This document shows, piece after piece, positions 12,647 through 24,006 of a stretch of 64,000 nt of DNA. The translations under genes and the position numbers were made by a program. The DNA comes from Manis javanica (lineage: Eukaryota; Chordata; Mammalia; Pholidota; Manidae), in the NCBI RefSeq assembly GCF_040802235.1, contig NC_133158.1, positions 43,652,001 through 43,716,000 of the forward strand, given 5' to 3'. The notes beneath the pieces are model-generated. The model saw only the letters and a program-made list of their open reading frames with translations. It did no database searches and was not told the origin of the DNA. Position 1 is the stretch's first letter. Each line of letters begins with the position of its first letter.

Positions 12647-13678
12647 TTTTTAAATCTGCATGTTTATTTCCATTAGAAAAATATTATCTATATAAAATTT
12701 TGGTCCACTTTCTCCTTTAATTCCCTTTACTACTCAAAGTTAAATACTTTAACTTTACTCAAGTAGAAGCAGAATCATATATCTGACATGAGAACTAAAT
12801 ATTTCACGTCATTCAATTAATAGGATTTAATGAATTAAATGTGTGCTTTATTATTTCTCAGCAATACTGACTCATCTTTCCTACATGTTATTTCCGTTTC
12901 CATTTATTTATTTGGGAATCTGTAATGCACATTTCTTTTCCCACATCCAGGAATATGAGTACACATAAGTATTAATTTATAACATCAGTAACTGGATTCA
13001 TCATCTAATCGTCAATTCATGTTCAGTTCCCCTTAATATATGGTATTTCCAAAATAGCTTCAGGTACTTTAGTCAGTCTTACACTTTTCAACATCAATTG
13101 TAAAGATCAGATGTTAACTTAAAAACATTATTAAAATTCCAGAAATAAGTATTATACTTATGTGTTATATAAATAACACTTATAGTGATGCTGTTGTGAG
13201 AGGTCCTTGGATGGCCACAGCTTCAATCTCCACACGGCCTCCTTTGGGCAAAGAAGCAACCTGGTAAGCAGCTCTCGCAGGAAAACTACTCTTGAAATAG
13301 TGTTTGTAGATTTCATTGACTGTATTGAAGTCATTTATGTCAGCCAGCAAAACAGTTGTTTTTACCACACTAGTGAAGTCACAGCCTGCAGCTTTCAGAA
13401 TTTCACCCATGTTTGTAAGAGCTTGTTTAGCTTCTTCTGCCACCCCTCCAGGCACAAGCTGTCCATTTGAGGGGTCCATGCCTAGCTGTCCTGAAATGTA
13501 AATGGTCCTGTCGACTAATACAGCTTGACTGTAGGGACCAATAGCAGCTGGGGCTTTCGCAGTGCTGATCACCTTTCTGATCAGAGACGACATGGCAAAC
13601 CCTTTTTTTCTACTGCCGCTCCTAGAAAAGAGCCCCGTACACTGACCGTGTTGGTGCCCACCCGACTAAACCAGCCTC
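12647..13678 (-). mobile_element. Full-length RIDA processed retrocopy
   Basis: This intronless copy of the RIDA mRNA was inserted by L1 machinery inside another L1's ORF2. On the minus strand it has an approximately 85-nt 5' UTR (13,678-13,594), a complete coding frame, an approximately 0.5-kb 3' UTR with AATAAA (12,663-12,668 as TTTATT) and a short oligo-A tail next to the duplication. Removing the copy and one duplication rejoins the L1 sequence '...ggattctttagtg' to 'ttttttatgtgcaat' without a gap. Both mRNA ends being present means reverse transcription ran to the cap. The host promoter was not carried over. Confidence 0.9.
13180..13593 (-). CDS. RIDA: Intact RIDA (UK114/HRSP12) retrocopy ORF
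   Basis: The frame encodes 137 residues, exactly the length of mammalian RIDA, with no stop or frameshift. RIDA is a YjgF/YER057c/UK114-family imine deaminase. It hydrolyses reactive 2-aminoacrylate-derived imines (2-iminopropanoate, 2-iminobutanoate) released by PLP enzymes, in the cytosol and mitochondria. Visible family features are GPYSQA at residues 19-24 (Tyr21), ISGQLGMDP at 33-41, the signature region around [14 protein letters not shown] (105-118) with the substrate-binding Arg107, and the VEIEA block with Glu122/Glu124. The start lies in a plausible context after a normal-looking leader. Because it is intronless and flanked by target duplications, it is a retrocopy and not the parent gene. 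Whether it is transcribed is unknown, since no promoter is visible and it sits inside a dead L1. It may be a very young pseudogene that has not yet decayed. Confidence 0.9.
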   Translation of the reverse strand: MSSLIRKVISTAKAPAAIGPYSQAVLVDRTIYISGQLGMDPSNGQLVPGGVAEEAKQALTNMGEILKAAGCDFTSVVKTTVLLADINDFNTVNEIYKHYFKSSFPARAAYQVASLPKGGRVEIEAVAIQGPLTTASL

Positions 13679-13693
13679 TCTTTAGTGTTTTTT
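13679..13693 (-). repeat. Target-site duplication of RIDA retrocopy (5' side)
   Basis: tctttagtgtttttt is an exact copy of 12,632-12,646. On the minus strand it starts with AAAAAA, in keeping with L1 endonuclease nicking at a TT/AAAA-like site. Confidence 0.9.
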
Positions 13694-16079
13694 ATGTGCA
13701 ATATGTTGTCTGCAAATAGTGACAGTTTAACTTTTTCTTTACAGATCTGGATGCCTTTTATTTCTTTGTGTTGTCTGATTGCCATGGCTAGGACCTCCAG
13801 TACTATGCTGAATGAAAGTGAGGAGAGTGGGCATCCCTGTCTTCTTCCCAATCTTGAAGGAAAAGCTTTCAGCTTCTCGCTGTTCAGTATGATGTTGGCT
13901 TTGGGTTTGTCATATATGGCCTTTCTTATGTTGAGGTACTTGCCCTCTATACCTATTTTTTTGATAGTTTTTATCATGAATGGATGTTGAATTTTGTTGA
14001 ATGCTTTTTCAGCATCTATGGAGATGATCATGATTTTTGCCTTCTTTTTGTTGATGTGGTGGATGATGTTGATGGATTTTCGAATGTTGTACCATCCTTG
14101 CATCCCTGGAATAAATCCTACTTGATAATGATGGATGATGTTTTTGATGTATTTTTGAATTCAGTTTGCTAACATTTTGTCGAGTATTTTTGCATCTATG
14201 TTCATCAGGGATATTGGTCTGTAATTTTCTTTTTTTCGTGGTGTCTTTGCCTGGTTTTGGTATTAGAGTGATGTTGGCCTCATAGAATGAGTTTGGAATA
14301 TTCCATCCTCTTCTACATGTTTTTTTTTTTTTGGAAAACTTTAAGAAGGATGGGTATTAGGTCTTCATTAAACATTTGATAAAATTCAGTGGTGAAGCCA
14401 TCTGGTCCAGTAATTTTGTTGCTAGGTAGTTTTTTTATTATCAGTTCAATTTTGTTGCTGGTAATTGGTCTGTTCAGATTTTCTGTTTCTTCATGGGTCA
14501 TCCTTGAAAGATTTTATTTTCCAGCTGACCATTTCTTCTAGGTTATTCAATTTGTAAGCATATCATTTTTCATAATATTATCTAATAATTTTTTGTATTT
14601 CTGTGGTATCCATAGTGATGTTTCCTTTCTCATTTCTTATTCTGTTTATGTGAGTAGACTCTCTTTTTTTGTTGATGAGTCTGGCTAGGGTTGTATCTAT
14701 TTTGATCATTTTCTTGAAGAACCAGCTCTTGGTTTCACTGACTTTTTTCTATTGTTTTATTCTTTATTTCCTTTATTTCTTCTCTGATCTTTATTATGTC
14801 CCTCCTTTTACTGACTTTGGGCCTCATTTTTTCTTCTTTTTATAGTTTCATTAATTGTGACTTAGACTGTTCATTTGGGATTGTTCTTTCCTGAGGTAGG
14901 CCTGGATTGCAATATGCTACCCTCTTAGCATGGCCTTCACTGCATCCCACAGATTTTTTTTGCAGTGATGAGTTATTGTTTTCATTTGTCTCCATATATT
15001 GCTTGATCTCCATTTTTATTTGATCATTGATCCATTGATTATTTAGGAGCATGTTGTGAAGCCTCCATGTGTTTGTGGGCTTTTTTGTTTTCTTTGCATA
15101 ATTTATTACTAGTTTCATACCTTTGTGGTCTATGAAGCTGGTTGGCACAATTTCAATCTTTCTGAATTTACTGAGGCTCTTTTTGTGGCCTAGTATATGA
15201 TCTATTCTTGAAAATGTTCCATGTGCACTTGAGAAGTGCTTTTGGTGTAGAGTTCTGTAGATGTCTGTTAGGTCCATCTGTCATAGTGTGTTGTTCAGTG
15301 CCTCTGTGTACTTACTTATTTTCTGTCTGGTTGATCTGTCCTTTGGAGTGAGTGGTATGTTGAAGTCTCCTAAAATGAATGCATTGCATTCTGTTTCCCC
15401 CTTTAATTCTGTTAGTATTTGTTTCACATAAGTAGGTGCTCCTATGTTGGGTGCATAGATATTTATAATGGTTATATCCTCTTGGACTGACATCTTTATC
15501 ATTATATAATATCCTTTTTGTCTCTTGTTACTTTCTTTGTTTTAAAGTCTACTTTATCTCATACAAGTACCTCAGTGCTTGCTTTTTTCTCCCTATTGGT
15601 TGCATGAAATGTCTTTTTCTGTCCCTTTGCTTTTAGTCTGTGTATGTCTTTGGGTTTGAAGTGAGTCTCTTGTAGGCAGCATACAGATGGGTCTTGCTTG
15701 TTATACATTCTGTAACTCTATGCCTTTTGATTGGTACATTCAGCCCATTTACATTTAGGGTGATTAGATAGATATGTATTTATTGCCATTGCAGGCTTTA
15801 GATAACTGGTTACCAAAGGTTCAAGGGTAGCTTCTTTACTATCTAACAGTCTAATGTAACTCATTAGAATGCTATTTCAAACACAATCTAAAGGTTCTTT
15901 TTTCCCCTACCTTCTTTTTCTTCCTCCTCCACTCTATATATTAGGTGTTGTATTCTGTGCTCTTTGTGTATCCCTTGACTGACTTTGTGAGTAGTTGATT
16001 TAATTTTGTAATTGCTTAGTAATTAATTGATCTACTTCCTTTACTATAGTTTTTTTCCTCTGGTGACAGCTATTTAACC

Positions 16080-16962
16080 TTAGGAGTATTTCAATCTGTA
16101 GCAGTCCCTCCAAAATAAACTGTAGAGATGGTTTGTGGGAGGCAACTTCCCTCAACTTTTGCTTATCTGGAAATTCTTTAATCCCTGCTTTAAATTTAAA
16201 TGATAATCTTGCTGAGTAGGCTATTCTTGGTTTGACATCCTTCTGTTTCATTGCATTAAATATATCATACCACTCCCTTCTGGCCTGTAAGTTTTCTGCT
16301 GAGAAATCTGACAACAGCTTGTTGGGTTTTCCTTTGTATGTGATCTTATTTCTCTCTCTAGCTGCTTTTAATACTCCATCCTTGTCCTTGATCTTTGCCA
16401 TTTTAATTACTATTTGTCTTGGTGTTGTCTTCCTTGGTCCCTTGTGTTGGGAGATCTGTGCATTTCCATGGCCTGGGGGACTATTTCCTTCCCCAAATTG
16501 GGGATGTTTTCACCAGTTATTTCTTCAAAGACACTTTCTATCCTTTTTCTCTCTCTTCTTCTTCTGATACCCCATAATGCAAATATTGTTCCATTGGGAT
16601 TGGTCACACAGTTCTCTTAATATTCTTTCATTCTTAGAGGTCCTTTTTTCTCTCTGTGCCTCAGCTTCTTTGTATTCCTCTTCTCTAATTTCTATTTCAT
16701 TTACCATCTCCTCGACCTCATCAAATCTGCTTTTAAATCCCTCCATTATATGTGTCATTTTAGATACTATATTTTTCAAGGTTTCTGTCTCTTTCTTGAA
16801 TTCCTCCCTGAGGCCTTGAATATTTTTCTGTAGCTGCATGAGCATTTTTATGATTTTTATTTTGAAATCTTTATAAGGAAGATTGATTATTTCAATTTCA
16901 CTTAGCCCTCTTTCTGGTGTTTGTGGAATTTTGGTTTGTACCAGGCTCTTTTGCCATTTCAT
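16080..16962 (-). pseudogene. L1 ORF1 (ORF1p) remnant
   Basis: ORF1p is the RNA-binding chaperone of L1, with a coiled coil, an RRM and a C-terminal domain. The N-terminal block starts MKWQKSLVQ at 16,962 and runs through a heptad-rich coiled coil ('KNIVSKMTHIMEGFKSRFDEVEEMV' region). A frameshift near 16,600 leads to the RRM-like block at 16,607-16,410 and another shift leads to the C-terminal block at 16,401-16,090 (ENLQARREWYDIFNAMKQK). Total length matches a normal ORF1, but the frame is broken at least twice. Confidence 0.8.
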
Positions 16963-18085
16963 ATTTGTATTTGTATTGATTACTCTGGAATAATAATTTT
17001 GTGTAAGTGGCGCCCTCTAGTGCCCAGAAGCTCTACTCTCTGAAGCTTCCCAGCACCTGGAGTGATGCTGTGGGACACAGGTGAGCAGCACTGGTGCCTG
17101 TCAGGAGGAAAGAGCTCATTCCTGCTTCCCAGCTGCAGTGTCTGCCTCCAATGCCAGGGCCAGTGGACTGAGCACACAGAGAAAAACCTTTGCTTTATGC
17201 CCTTGTAGCTGCCATAGGCGAAACCACCCTCTGGCTGGCCTGGTGCAATGGCAGGGGCAGCATGTTTGCAAACTGGTGCCGGCTGGGTGGAGGGATTGGC
17301 AGGTTGCATCTCACAGTGGGGCACCTCGGCACACATCACTAGCCAGGGGGATGGAGCGCCTGAAGCTCCTGAGAGTTCCTAATCTGCTGGGCTAAGTGCA
17401 CATGGATGATTTTGTCCCCCTGTCCTTTCTCCTGAGTAGCAAACTCTGTGTAATCCTTGCCCCTTTAGCAGCCCTCTTGCTGTTGGGAAGTCTTTCAAAG
17501 TACCCACCTTTCTTTTGTCCTGGAGAGGCTGGTTGTGGGTACCTGTTTTCCAGAAGCGGCTGGAATCTCAGTCTCTCTCTGAATATTCTGCCTGTCTCTT
17601 TTCCAACCCCACTAATCTCCAGAGCACCGTGTAATGTGGGCTTGTGCTCCCGGAGCAGATCTTCAGGGCTGGGTGTTCGGCAGTTCTGGGCTTCTACCCA
17701 ACTCACTCAGTTTCTCTTCCTCCCACTGGTGAGCTTCGGTGGGAGGAGGGCTTGGGTCCTGCCATTTCAGGGCTTTGCTACTTCACCCTTTTCTATGAGG
17801 TACTCTTTACCCCAGATGTAGTCAGACTGTCACCAGCTTCTTTTGAGTTGCTCTTTCAGGATTCATTGTATTTGCTATATTTTCATATCATACATGGTTT
17901 TGGGAGGAAGTTTTTGTCTTCTCACGCTGCCATCTTTAAGCCAATCCCAGGATGTGTCCCATCTGTCTTCTGCTTTTCTGTTTTTGAGGTGGTTTCTCCA
18001 CTGTGCGAGTCAGTCTGTGAGCCAGGTGACTCATGGCTACTGGGGCTGCCTAGCTCCTCTGACCATCTAGCTCCGGCTCTGCACT
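16963..18085 (-). promoter_or_regulatory. L1 5' UTR / internal promoter region
   Basis: About 1.1 kb of GC-richer sequence lies upstream of ORF1 on the minus strand, ending exactly at the target duplication. Position and composition fit an L1 5' UTR. Long open stretches on the + strand here (for example 17,396-17,821) are not credited as genes. Confidence 0.7.
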
Positions 18086-18155
18086 AATTAGTTCACTTTT
18101 AAATATAAGTAGCCACATGTGGCTGTTGGCTGTAATATTGGTTCTGACTTAGTGG
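18086..18155. mobile_element. hAT-type MITE, right part (split by L1)
   Basis: It resumes the element at 10,440-10,533 after the target duplication and carries 'agtagccacatgtggctgttggct', the inverted counterpart of the left end. Confidence 0.6.
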
Positions 18156-18329
18156 TTTACAGATTCTGACATTTTGGACAGAATTATAGGCAAAAATGTC
18201 TCAAGGCTATTGATATCTTTCTATGCTAATGACTTTTAATTGAAGAAGTACATGTATGCGCAGTAAAATGAACTCAAAGTAACAAGAAAATATCTGTTTG
18301 AAAGGAAATACTTTCATGGAATCATGTAT

Positions 18330-18765
18330 CCCTTGCTAGTGGATATGGAATAATGTCCTACTCTAGTCCCCTTTCTGAGATGCAACACTGGATAATAGCT
18401 TCTTATATATCTCTCCTGGAGTTGCCTGTGTATGTGTAAACATCTTGTTTGCACATTTCATTATGTAAGTGGGAACATACATTACCCACTATTTTCCCTA
18501 CCCTACTTCTTTCACTTCAAAACATCCTGGAAATCTTGGTGTATGTACTCTAAAGGTGCCCTGTCTTTTTAATGGCTGCATAGTATTCTATGGTCTAGAC
18601 ACATGATTATTTATTTAACTGGCCCCCAGTAGTGGACATTTTGATTTTTACTCCTAGCTGCTATTGCAAACATCACTTTAATGACCACACATCCATTTAC
18701 ATCTTTGCACTTGTGTGTGGTTGGTATTTTCCATGATAGCAAATTGCATTAGGGAGCTCTTGAAG
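18330..18765 (-). mobile_element. Old L1 3'-region relic, antisense
   Basis: 'tttaatggctgcatagtattct' followed by 'gtggacattttgatttttactcctagctgctattgcaaac' is the antisense of a conserved old L1 (L1M) 3' block. It is heavily decayed. Confidence 0.6.
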
Positions 18766-19645
18766 ATGACACCAGGTAAGAATCATCTAAGACTTAATAA
18801 GTTCTCTTCCTTGAGTTGCTTTCAGAAATAAACCAGAGTGAACACAGATTCCATTCAATGGGTATAATGTAATGCTGACTATAAGCCCATGAAAGAAGTG
18901 GTCACTCACTTATGAATTCCCATGCCCACAATCTTAGCCCACAGCAGGAGCTCAATAAATCCCTGTTAAATGAACAAGATGTCCTAGTTGTAGATTGTAT
19001 TCTGAGGTCTCTTACCTACCTTGGAAAGCATCTGCTGAGGACTGAATGGGTGACCTTTGTCAAAGATAAAAGAGGCTATTAATAGCTGTGGCAATCAAAT
19101 ATTTTTTACTTGCTTTATACCCACTCCTGAAATAATACCCATTACTGTCCCTAGAGAAATAATGATGAGGGAATTAAAATACTGAGAGTTGTTTTTCAAA
19201 ACTTCTCTTAAAATTTGGTGAATCACATGGAAATTGGTGTGGATAAAGCAATCACTGCCCAGTTCATGGACTAAGAGCTCTGCTCAGTTGGGACTTTCTG
19301 GGCTGAGAGGATCATGCCCTTGGCTGCAATCATGCATGCAATGGTTCTGCAGGGCACTATGCAGGACTATGGCATAGAAGTGGAATCTGACGTGTGGTTG
19401 ATCTTGCACAAGATTTCCTAGTAGACTTTGAATTTGGCCTTCTCTCTTCTAGCTTTTTCTGCCCCAGATCTGCATGAACACCCTTTTCCCTTTCTTCTAA
19501 AACCATCCAGCATCCCTCCCTGTCCCCAGAACTGCTCAGCTCTGCAAGGGCTTGTGCCAGGTGAACCCTGGAAACAGGCTTCTTTTTCTCTGGTCACTTC
19601 CTCTGGCTTTTGGCTTCTGACCCTTCCCCTCTCCTGGCTCAGCCC
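18766..19645. other. Intergenic sequence; short L2 tail inside
   Basis: Mostly unassigned. Around 18,895-18,975, 'cccacagcaggagctcaataaatccctgttaaatgaa' matches the L2 3' tail in + orientation. No gene seen. Confidence 0.45.
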
Positions 19646-19649
19646 TTTG

Positions 19650-20200
19650 ATGCTTAGGGATTTTTAGAATGAGAAAAGGGCCAATTCATTTGCTGCAGTG
19701 TGAAATGAAGTCTCCTGTCAGCCAGACTCCATGAGGATGTGGCTGACAAGGTGTAACTCTGGGGGGAAAATAAGTTCCCACCCAGGGGCAAATTACCTTT
19801 GGAGCCAAAATCAGTCAAAGGAAGAAATAAAGTGGGTGAAACCTGTTTATTGCGAACAAGCAGTTGTCCACTTATGCTCACCCATGTCTCTCAGGACCTG
19901 GCTGCAAAAAGGGACCCCACCCAATCTCTCTGGTCCATATATGCCCTCATTCCCCCTTGTAATTATCTACTGATATGGAGATGGACTACTGCTCGCCATC
20001 CCTTGGACACACCTATGGAGATTCACTAAGGCTGGGTGAGAGATTCTGGAAATATTGCAATTTTACCCACACAAGGAGAAGTAACAAATGATGTGGGAAG
20101 AGCAGGCCCTGAATAGGGCAGAGATAGAGGACAGGGGTTTGCACCGATCCCTAAAGGTGTGGTGGGGTTTCACCCAGGCCAGGCCAAAATGTCAGGAGAG
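19650..20200 (-). mobile_element. Putative LTR relic, antisense
   Basis: The arrangement suggests an ERVL/ERV3-class LTR read on the minus strand. There is a TTTATT (minus AATAAA) near 19,847 beside 'gtgaaacctg', and further blocks 'ctctcaggacctggctgc' and 'aggacaggggtttgca...gggtttcaccc'. Ends and duplications were not identified, so this is tentative. Confidence 0.35.
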
Positions 20201-20279
20201 AAGATTAGAGAGAGAATATTGATTTCCAGGGTCAGCACCTGAACTTGTTATGCATGCCCTTGTATTATGGTCAGTCTTT

Positions 20280-21230
20280 CTCACTGACTTTATTTTATTT
20301 TATTATTGTCTATTAATTTCATTTTAGATGTTCTTATCAAGAATAAAAAGGATCAAAATAAGTAAAAAATAGAACTCCTATTACATGGACAGTTCCCTTT
20401 AACATTTGCATTGTAACACTTATTTTTTACATAAAAGGGCTCATGTTACAAGTGCGGTTTTTTTCTAAATCAAACTCCTTTCTTTGTCCTTTTAGTTATG
20501 TTCTCCCTTCTTCCTTACCCTCTCTCCACCTTAGCCTAGTCAGGAAACAAACATTTGTGTTTGGTGTGCAACATTTTTCCACCTTTACGAGATTGCTTAC
20601 ACATACATACACATTTATACAGACAAAGATATAAGGTTTCTGATATGGTTTCTTTTGCAAAAATGGGATTTTTATGTACCCGTCTGCATTGTGATTTTCT
20701 CAATCAAATGTGATGGAAATGTCCTCACATCACTGGTTTGCTTTTTTTTTTTACTGTAGTGTTGCAGTGTTTGCAGGTCCCCAAATTTATTCCACATCCC
20801 TCACTTATGGACACCAGATGATTTTCTTCCTTTTTACTTTTTTCTTTCTGTTATCTCAGCAAAGGCTGCTGCAGTGGAGAGCATGGTACAAATAGCTTTA
20901 GCTGCTTTTTTCCTCACTGGGACAGATTCCCAGGAGTGGAATTGCTAAATTGAAGGGTAGGTGTATTTTTTCCTCTTGTTTTCTTTAAATACATATTGCC
21001 AGAATCTGTTACAAATAAAGAAAGCTTACAAAAGCATCACCTTGCTACCAGCTTCCCCTGAAAGGTCCCTTTCTCTCCTGATCCTGACAACATTAGGATT
21101 TCCACTTCTTTTAATTCCTTTTGATTTCCAGCTAAGAAGCAATTATCTAATTGTTATTTAAATTTACATTTTGTTGCCTGTTAATGTTGTTGAACATCTC
21201 AGGTTTACTGGCTGTGTTGTTTCCTTCTGT
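20280..21230 (-). mobile_element. Old L1 3'-end relic, antisense
   Basis: Decayed antisense L1M 3' sequence. 'gacagattcccaggagtggaattgcta' at about 20,921-20,947 and the 3' block near 21,150-21,215 are diagnostic. No coding frame survives. Confidence 0.55.
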
Positions 21231-21819
21231 GACGGGTCAGATCAGAATTCTGGGATCAAAATTCCTGTTTTTCCACTAGCCGGCTTGTCGTTTTTGTTAC
21301 CAATTGGTAGGTGTTCAATCTTTGGTTGGTACTAGGCCTTCAGCTGCCCTGTGGGTAGTGAAGGTGCGCCGAACTCATCCCCCATTTGTCTTCCACTTTG
21401 TTTTGCTGTATTTTGCCATTCAAAAAATGCTTGTAGTTGACTGTCTTTTAATTTATAACTTCTGGGGTTTCTATCATGTTGACAAGTGTATTCCTGGCCC
21501 CTAGGTTATATATACTTTCTCCAGGATAGTCTACTCTCTGAATTGCTTGGTTTAATTTTCTGTTTTTTTTTGTGTGTGTGTGTCATTCAAATGATTTTTT
21601 TCTTGTTTAGTTTCTAAAATAAGCATTTTAAATATATCTGAAATGAGGTAAGCATCCAATTTTATTTTGCTCCCAGTTTGTCTGACTTCTTTAAATCCAT
21701 TAAAATTTGGTTCATGTAAATCAAAAGGAAACCTCCAGACAATTTTCTTCAGTTTTTCACCGCCTTCTGCTTTCTGTGTATCTTTTCCTGTCTTCTCCAT
21801 GCTGACACCCACCCTCTTC

Positions 21820-22230
21820 TGTTGCTTTTCCTTATTGCCTCAAGCAATAAGGAAACAACCTCACAAACCTCACATGAAACCTCACAAACACAACAACCAA
21901 GCACACAACAACACAAGTAATTGTAAGGCTGGAGGCACTGGAGGGAGGGGTGAGCATGTCGGACACTGGTGACGTGCCAAAGTTCCTGGCTGCTGCCCCC
22001 TCCCTACCTGAAATGTGTGCCTTAGGCAAGCCAATCCTCGCGCCACTGTAAATCTAAGCTTTGCCTCCCCCTACCTTCTTTAAAAACTTCCCGCCTCCCC
22101 TGCTGGGCACGACTTCCCCAGCCTGCGTTCCTGCAGACTGGTGAACCTCGCCCGGGAATTGCGCTCAAATAAACTGCCTGGCCCTTTGTTGCCTCTTGTC
22201 GCCTGCTTATTTTGGTTAGAATTTATCTTA
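21820..22230 (+). mobile_element. Putative ERV1-like solo LTR
   Basis: A GC-rich stretch with 'cgggaattgcgctcaaataaactgcctggcc' (AATAAA at about 22,170) is followed by a T-rich U5-like end 'ttgcctcttgtcgcctgcttattttggttagaattta'. This is typical of the R/U5 region of ERV1 LTRs. The 5' end is uncertain and no target duplication was found. Confidence 0.45.
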
Positions 22231-22254
22231 TAGTAATTATCTACACTTCCTGGA

Positions 22255-22465
22255 TGGTTTTTGCTCTCCGTGCACCAGGCATTGCTCTAGGCACTTCACA
22301 CATTTTAGCTCATCTGTTCTGCCCGGCAGCCCTGTGGCATAAGTAGGGTTAACAGAGCAGCCTTTGGAGGCCACAGGCTAAACTACTGCCCAGTGTCACA
22401 CCAGCCCAGGGGACACAGCGGGGGTGCTGGGCCAGGCCTGACTCTCTGTTCTAACCACTGCACTC
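22255..22465 (-). mobile_element. MIR SINE, antisense
   Basis: 'ccaggcattgctctaggcac', 'ttttagctcatctgttctgc' and 'cagtgtcacaccagc' are the reverse complement of the MIR core and head. Confidence 0.65.
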
Positions 22466-23370
22466 CCAACCCAATAGCATCATGGGACACAAGGCTTGCT
22501 CCCCTCCTTCTGGGACGCTGTCCCTCCCTGCCCAGTAACTCCCATCATGGTGGTGGCCCTGAGGCATTTCATCAGCACTCTTTCCAGTAGTATCTGCTAT
22601 GCTGTCCAGGAAGCCACAGAGCTGAGCTGCAGGGGTCACCTGGCCATGGGGCTGCTTCCCCTATCGCTGCCCTCAGTGTCCCAGCAGGTCATGTCACGAT
22701 GCCCAAGCCCCGAGCTAAACCCAGAAGGATGGATTCCTTTTCCCCATTCAGAACTGGGGCATCTGCTGTACTGAGGCCCCACATCCAGCTGCCTTGAACT
22801 TCTTAGTCTCTGGGAATTTTATGTGAATTCTCGGCTCTCAAGAGGGGCCAGTGGGCACTCCTGGTTTCAGACCAGGCAGACACAGGGGCTGGCTGGAACT
22901 TGGGTCCTTCAGGCAATGTGACCTGTTCCCCTCCTGGCTGGGCCCAGCCCTGTCCCCCCCCCCCCAACTGCACTGTGTCCCCAAGGCCAGGCGATCGCTC
23001 CCCATGGGCTTGTTTCCCTTTGAAGTGTTCTCTGCTTCTAAATGCAGTTTATATGAACCCCACCTTGACCTTCTATTAGAATTCAAATATTTAGACTCAG
23101 TAACTCCCTTCGTTTGAAAAATAACTTGTTAGAGTGCCTATCAGCAAACCACCTGCCCAGTGGGAGTAAAGAAATATTTATTTTGATGAAATGTTTATCA
23201 CCATGAGATGATTTGACATGGGAGATGCTTGTCCCTCCCCCCCAACACCATGTCATTTTTGCTCTTCTGGTTCTAGATGCCCCCCAGGATGTGGGACCGA
23301 GGAGATGGAACTGAGGGTCTGTAAGGTTTAGCTCATATGAACTTTCCCTTGAAGACCTAGTCTTTCTTTT
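22466..23370. other. Intergenic sequence; oligo-C tract
   Basis: No gene recognised. A 12-base oligo-C lies at 22,954-22,965 and a C-run at about 23,235-23,243. The open frames here look like chance. Confidence 0.45.
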
Positions 23371-23374
23371 CCCT

Positions 23375-24000
23375 CATTCAGCAGGTGTTCACTGAGTGCC
23401 TACTGCCTGTGAAGCAGTACTGGGGGTGTGGTGGCTGCGCTGGTGAGAGAAGGGCAGCCCCAGTGTTCCGAGGGGGTGGGCCAGTTGATGGGCATGCGGG
23501 TTTATAATGGACACCGAGGATGCCCAGCAACAGGGTGGAACAGCCGTGGGCGGGGCAGCTCCGGGAAGGGCTCTCTGGGAGCAGGCGCTGGAGCCGGTGT
23601 GGCTGAAGGCAGCGGCCATGGGGCATCTGGCAGAAGGGTCATGTGTGGAGGGTGGGAACATGCCAGCTGTCCTGCAGGAAAATCAAGGAAGCCAGGGTTG
23701 AATGTGCAAGTGGGGGGAGCTGGAGACCTATGCGTCAGAGGGGCGGCAGCGGCGGAGGGTGCAGGACCCAGGCCATGGAAGGACTTTGGATTTTGTGCAG
23801 TGAGAGATCAGAGTTGTGAACAGGGCCTCCTGTGATCTGGGGGGTGAGTGTGTAGTAAAAGGTCATGCTGGTTGCTCCACAGAGAGTAGACTGGGTGTGA
23901 GGGTGGGAATGGAGAGGAACACGAAAAGCCTCCAAGAGATAACGGTGGCCCAGTTTTTGGTCAGCAGCACCTCTGTCCACCCAGCTTTCCAGATGGAACC
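23375..24000 (-). mobile_element. Ancient L2-like relic
   Basis: 'ttcagcaggtgttcactgagtgcctact' is the reverse complement of an L2-type tail. The following GC-rich part (about 23,430-23,820) has the layout of ancient interspersed sequence ending '...ggactttggattttgtgcag'. Family assignment beyond the tail is uncertain. Confidence 0.35.
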
Positions 24001-24006
24001 CTGGGA

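Larger units (their letters stand above)
10950..15790 (-). pseudogene. L1 ORF2 remnants (endonuclease, RT, C-terminal domain)
   Basis: ORF2 should encode about 1,275 residues with an endonuclease, a reverse transcriptase and a Cys-rich C-terminal region. Here only broken blocks remain. An endonuclease segment lies at 15,502-15,281, with NIYAPN and FILGDFNIPL. Endonuclease/RT linker pieces lie at 15,277-14,840. RT lies at 14,501-14,313 and 14,103-13,694, containing RQGCPLS and [10 protein letters not shown]-terminal pieces lie at 12,591-12,149 and 11,202-11,020, the latter with the conserved MEYYSAI-type block. The RIDA retrocopy separates the RT from the rest. FADN replaces the second catalytic aspartate of the usual FADD. 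Confidence 0.85.
10534..18085 (-). mobile_element. Nearly full-length LINE-1, antisense
   Basis: A complete L1 layout is visible on the minus strand: 5' UTR about 18,085-16,963, ORF1 remnants 16,962 to about 16,080, ORF2 remnants about 15,790-10,950, 3' UTR about 10,950-10,618, an A-rich tail (about 10,594-10,617), a short transduced segment and a second tail. Subtracting the RIDA insertion leaves about 6.4-6.5 kb, the expected full length. Flanking 15-bp direct repeats (14/15 identical) confirm target-primed insertion into a hAT element. Both ORFs have frameshifts and stops. The RT motif expected to read F/YADD reads FADN, so the copy is inactive. Confidence 0.9.

Noticed and set aside
13207-13501. 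+ strand frames overlapping the RIDA retrocopy
   Set aside because: They are antisense shadows of the RIDA coding frame.
17396-18087. Open frames of about 140-147 codons on the + strand
   Set aside because: They lie antisense to the L1 5' UTR and have no similarity to known proteins.
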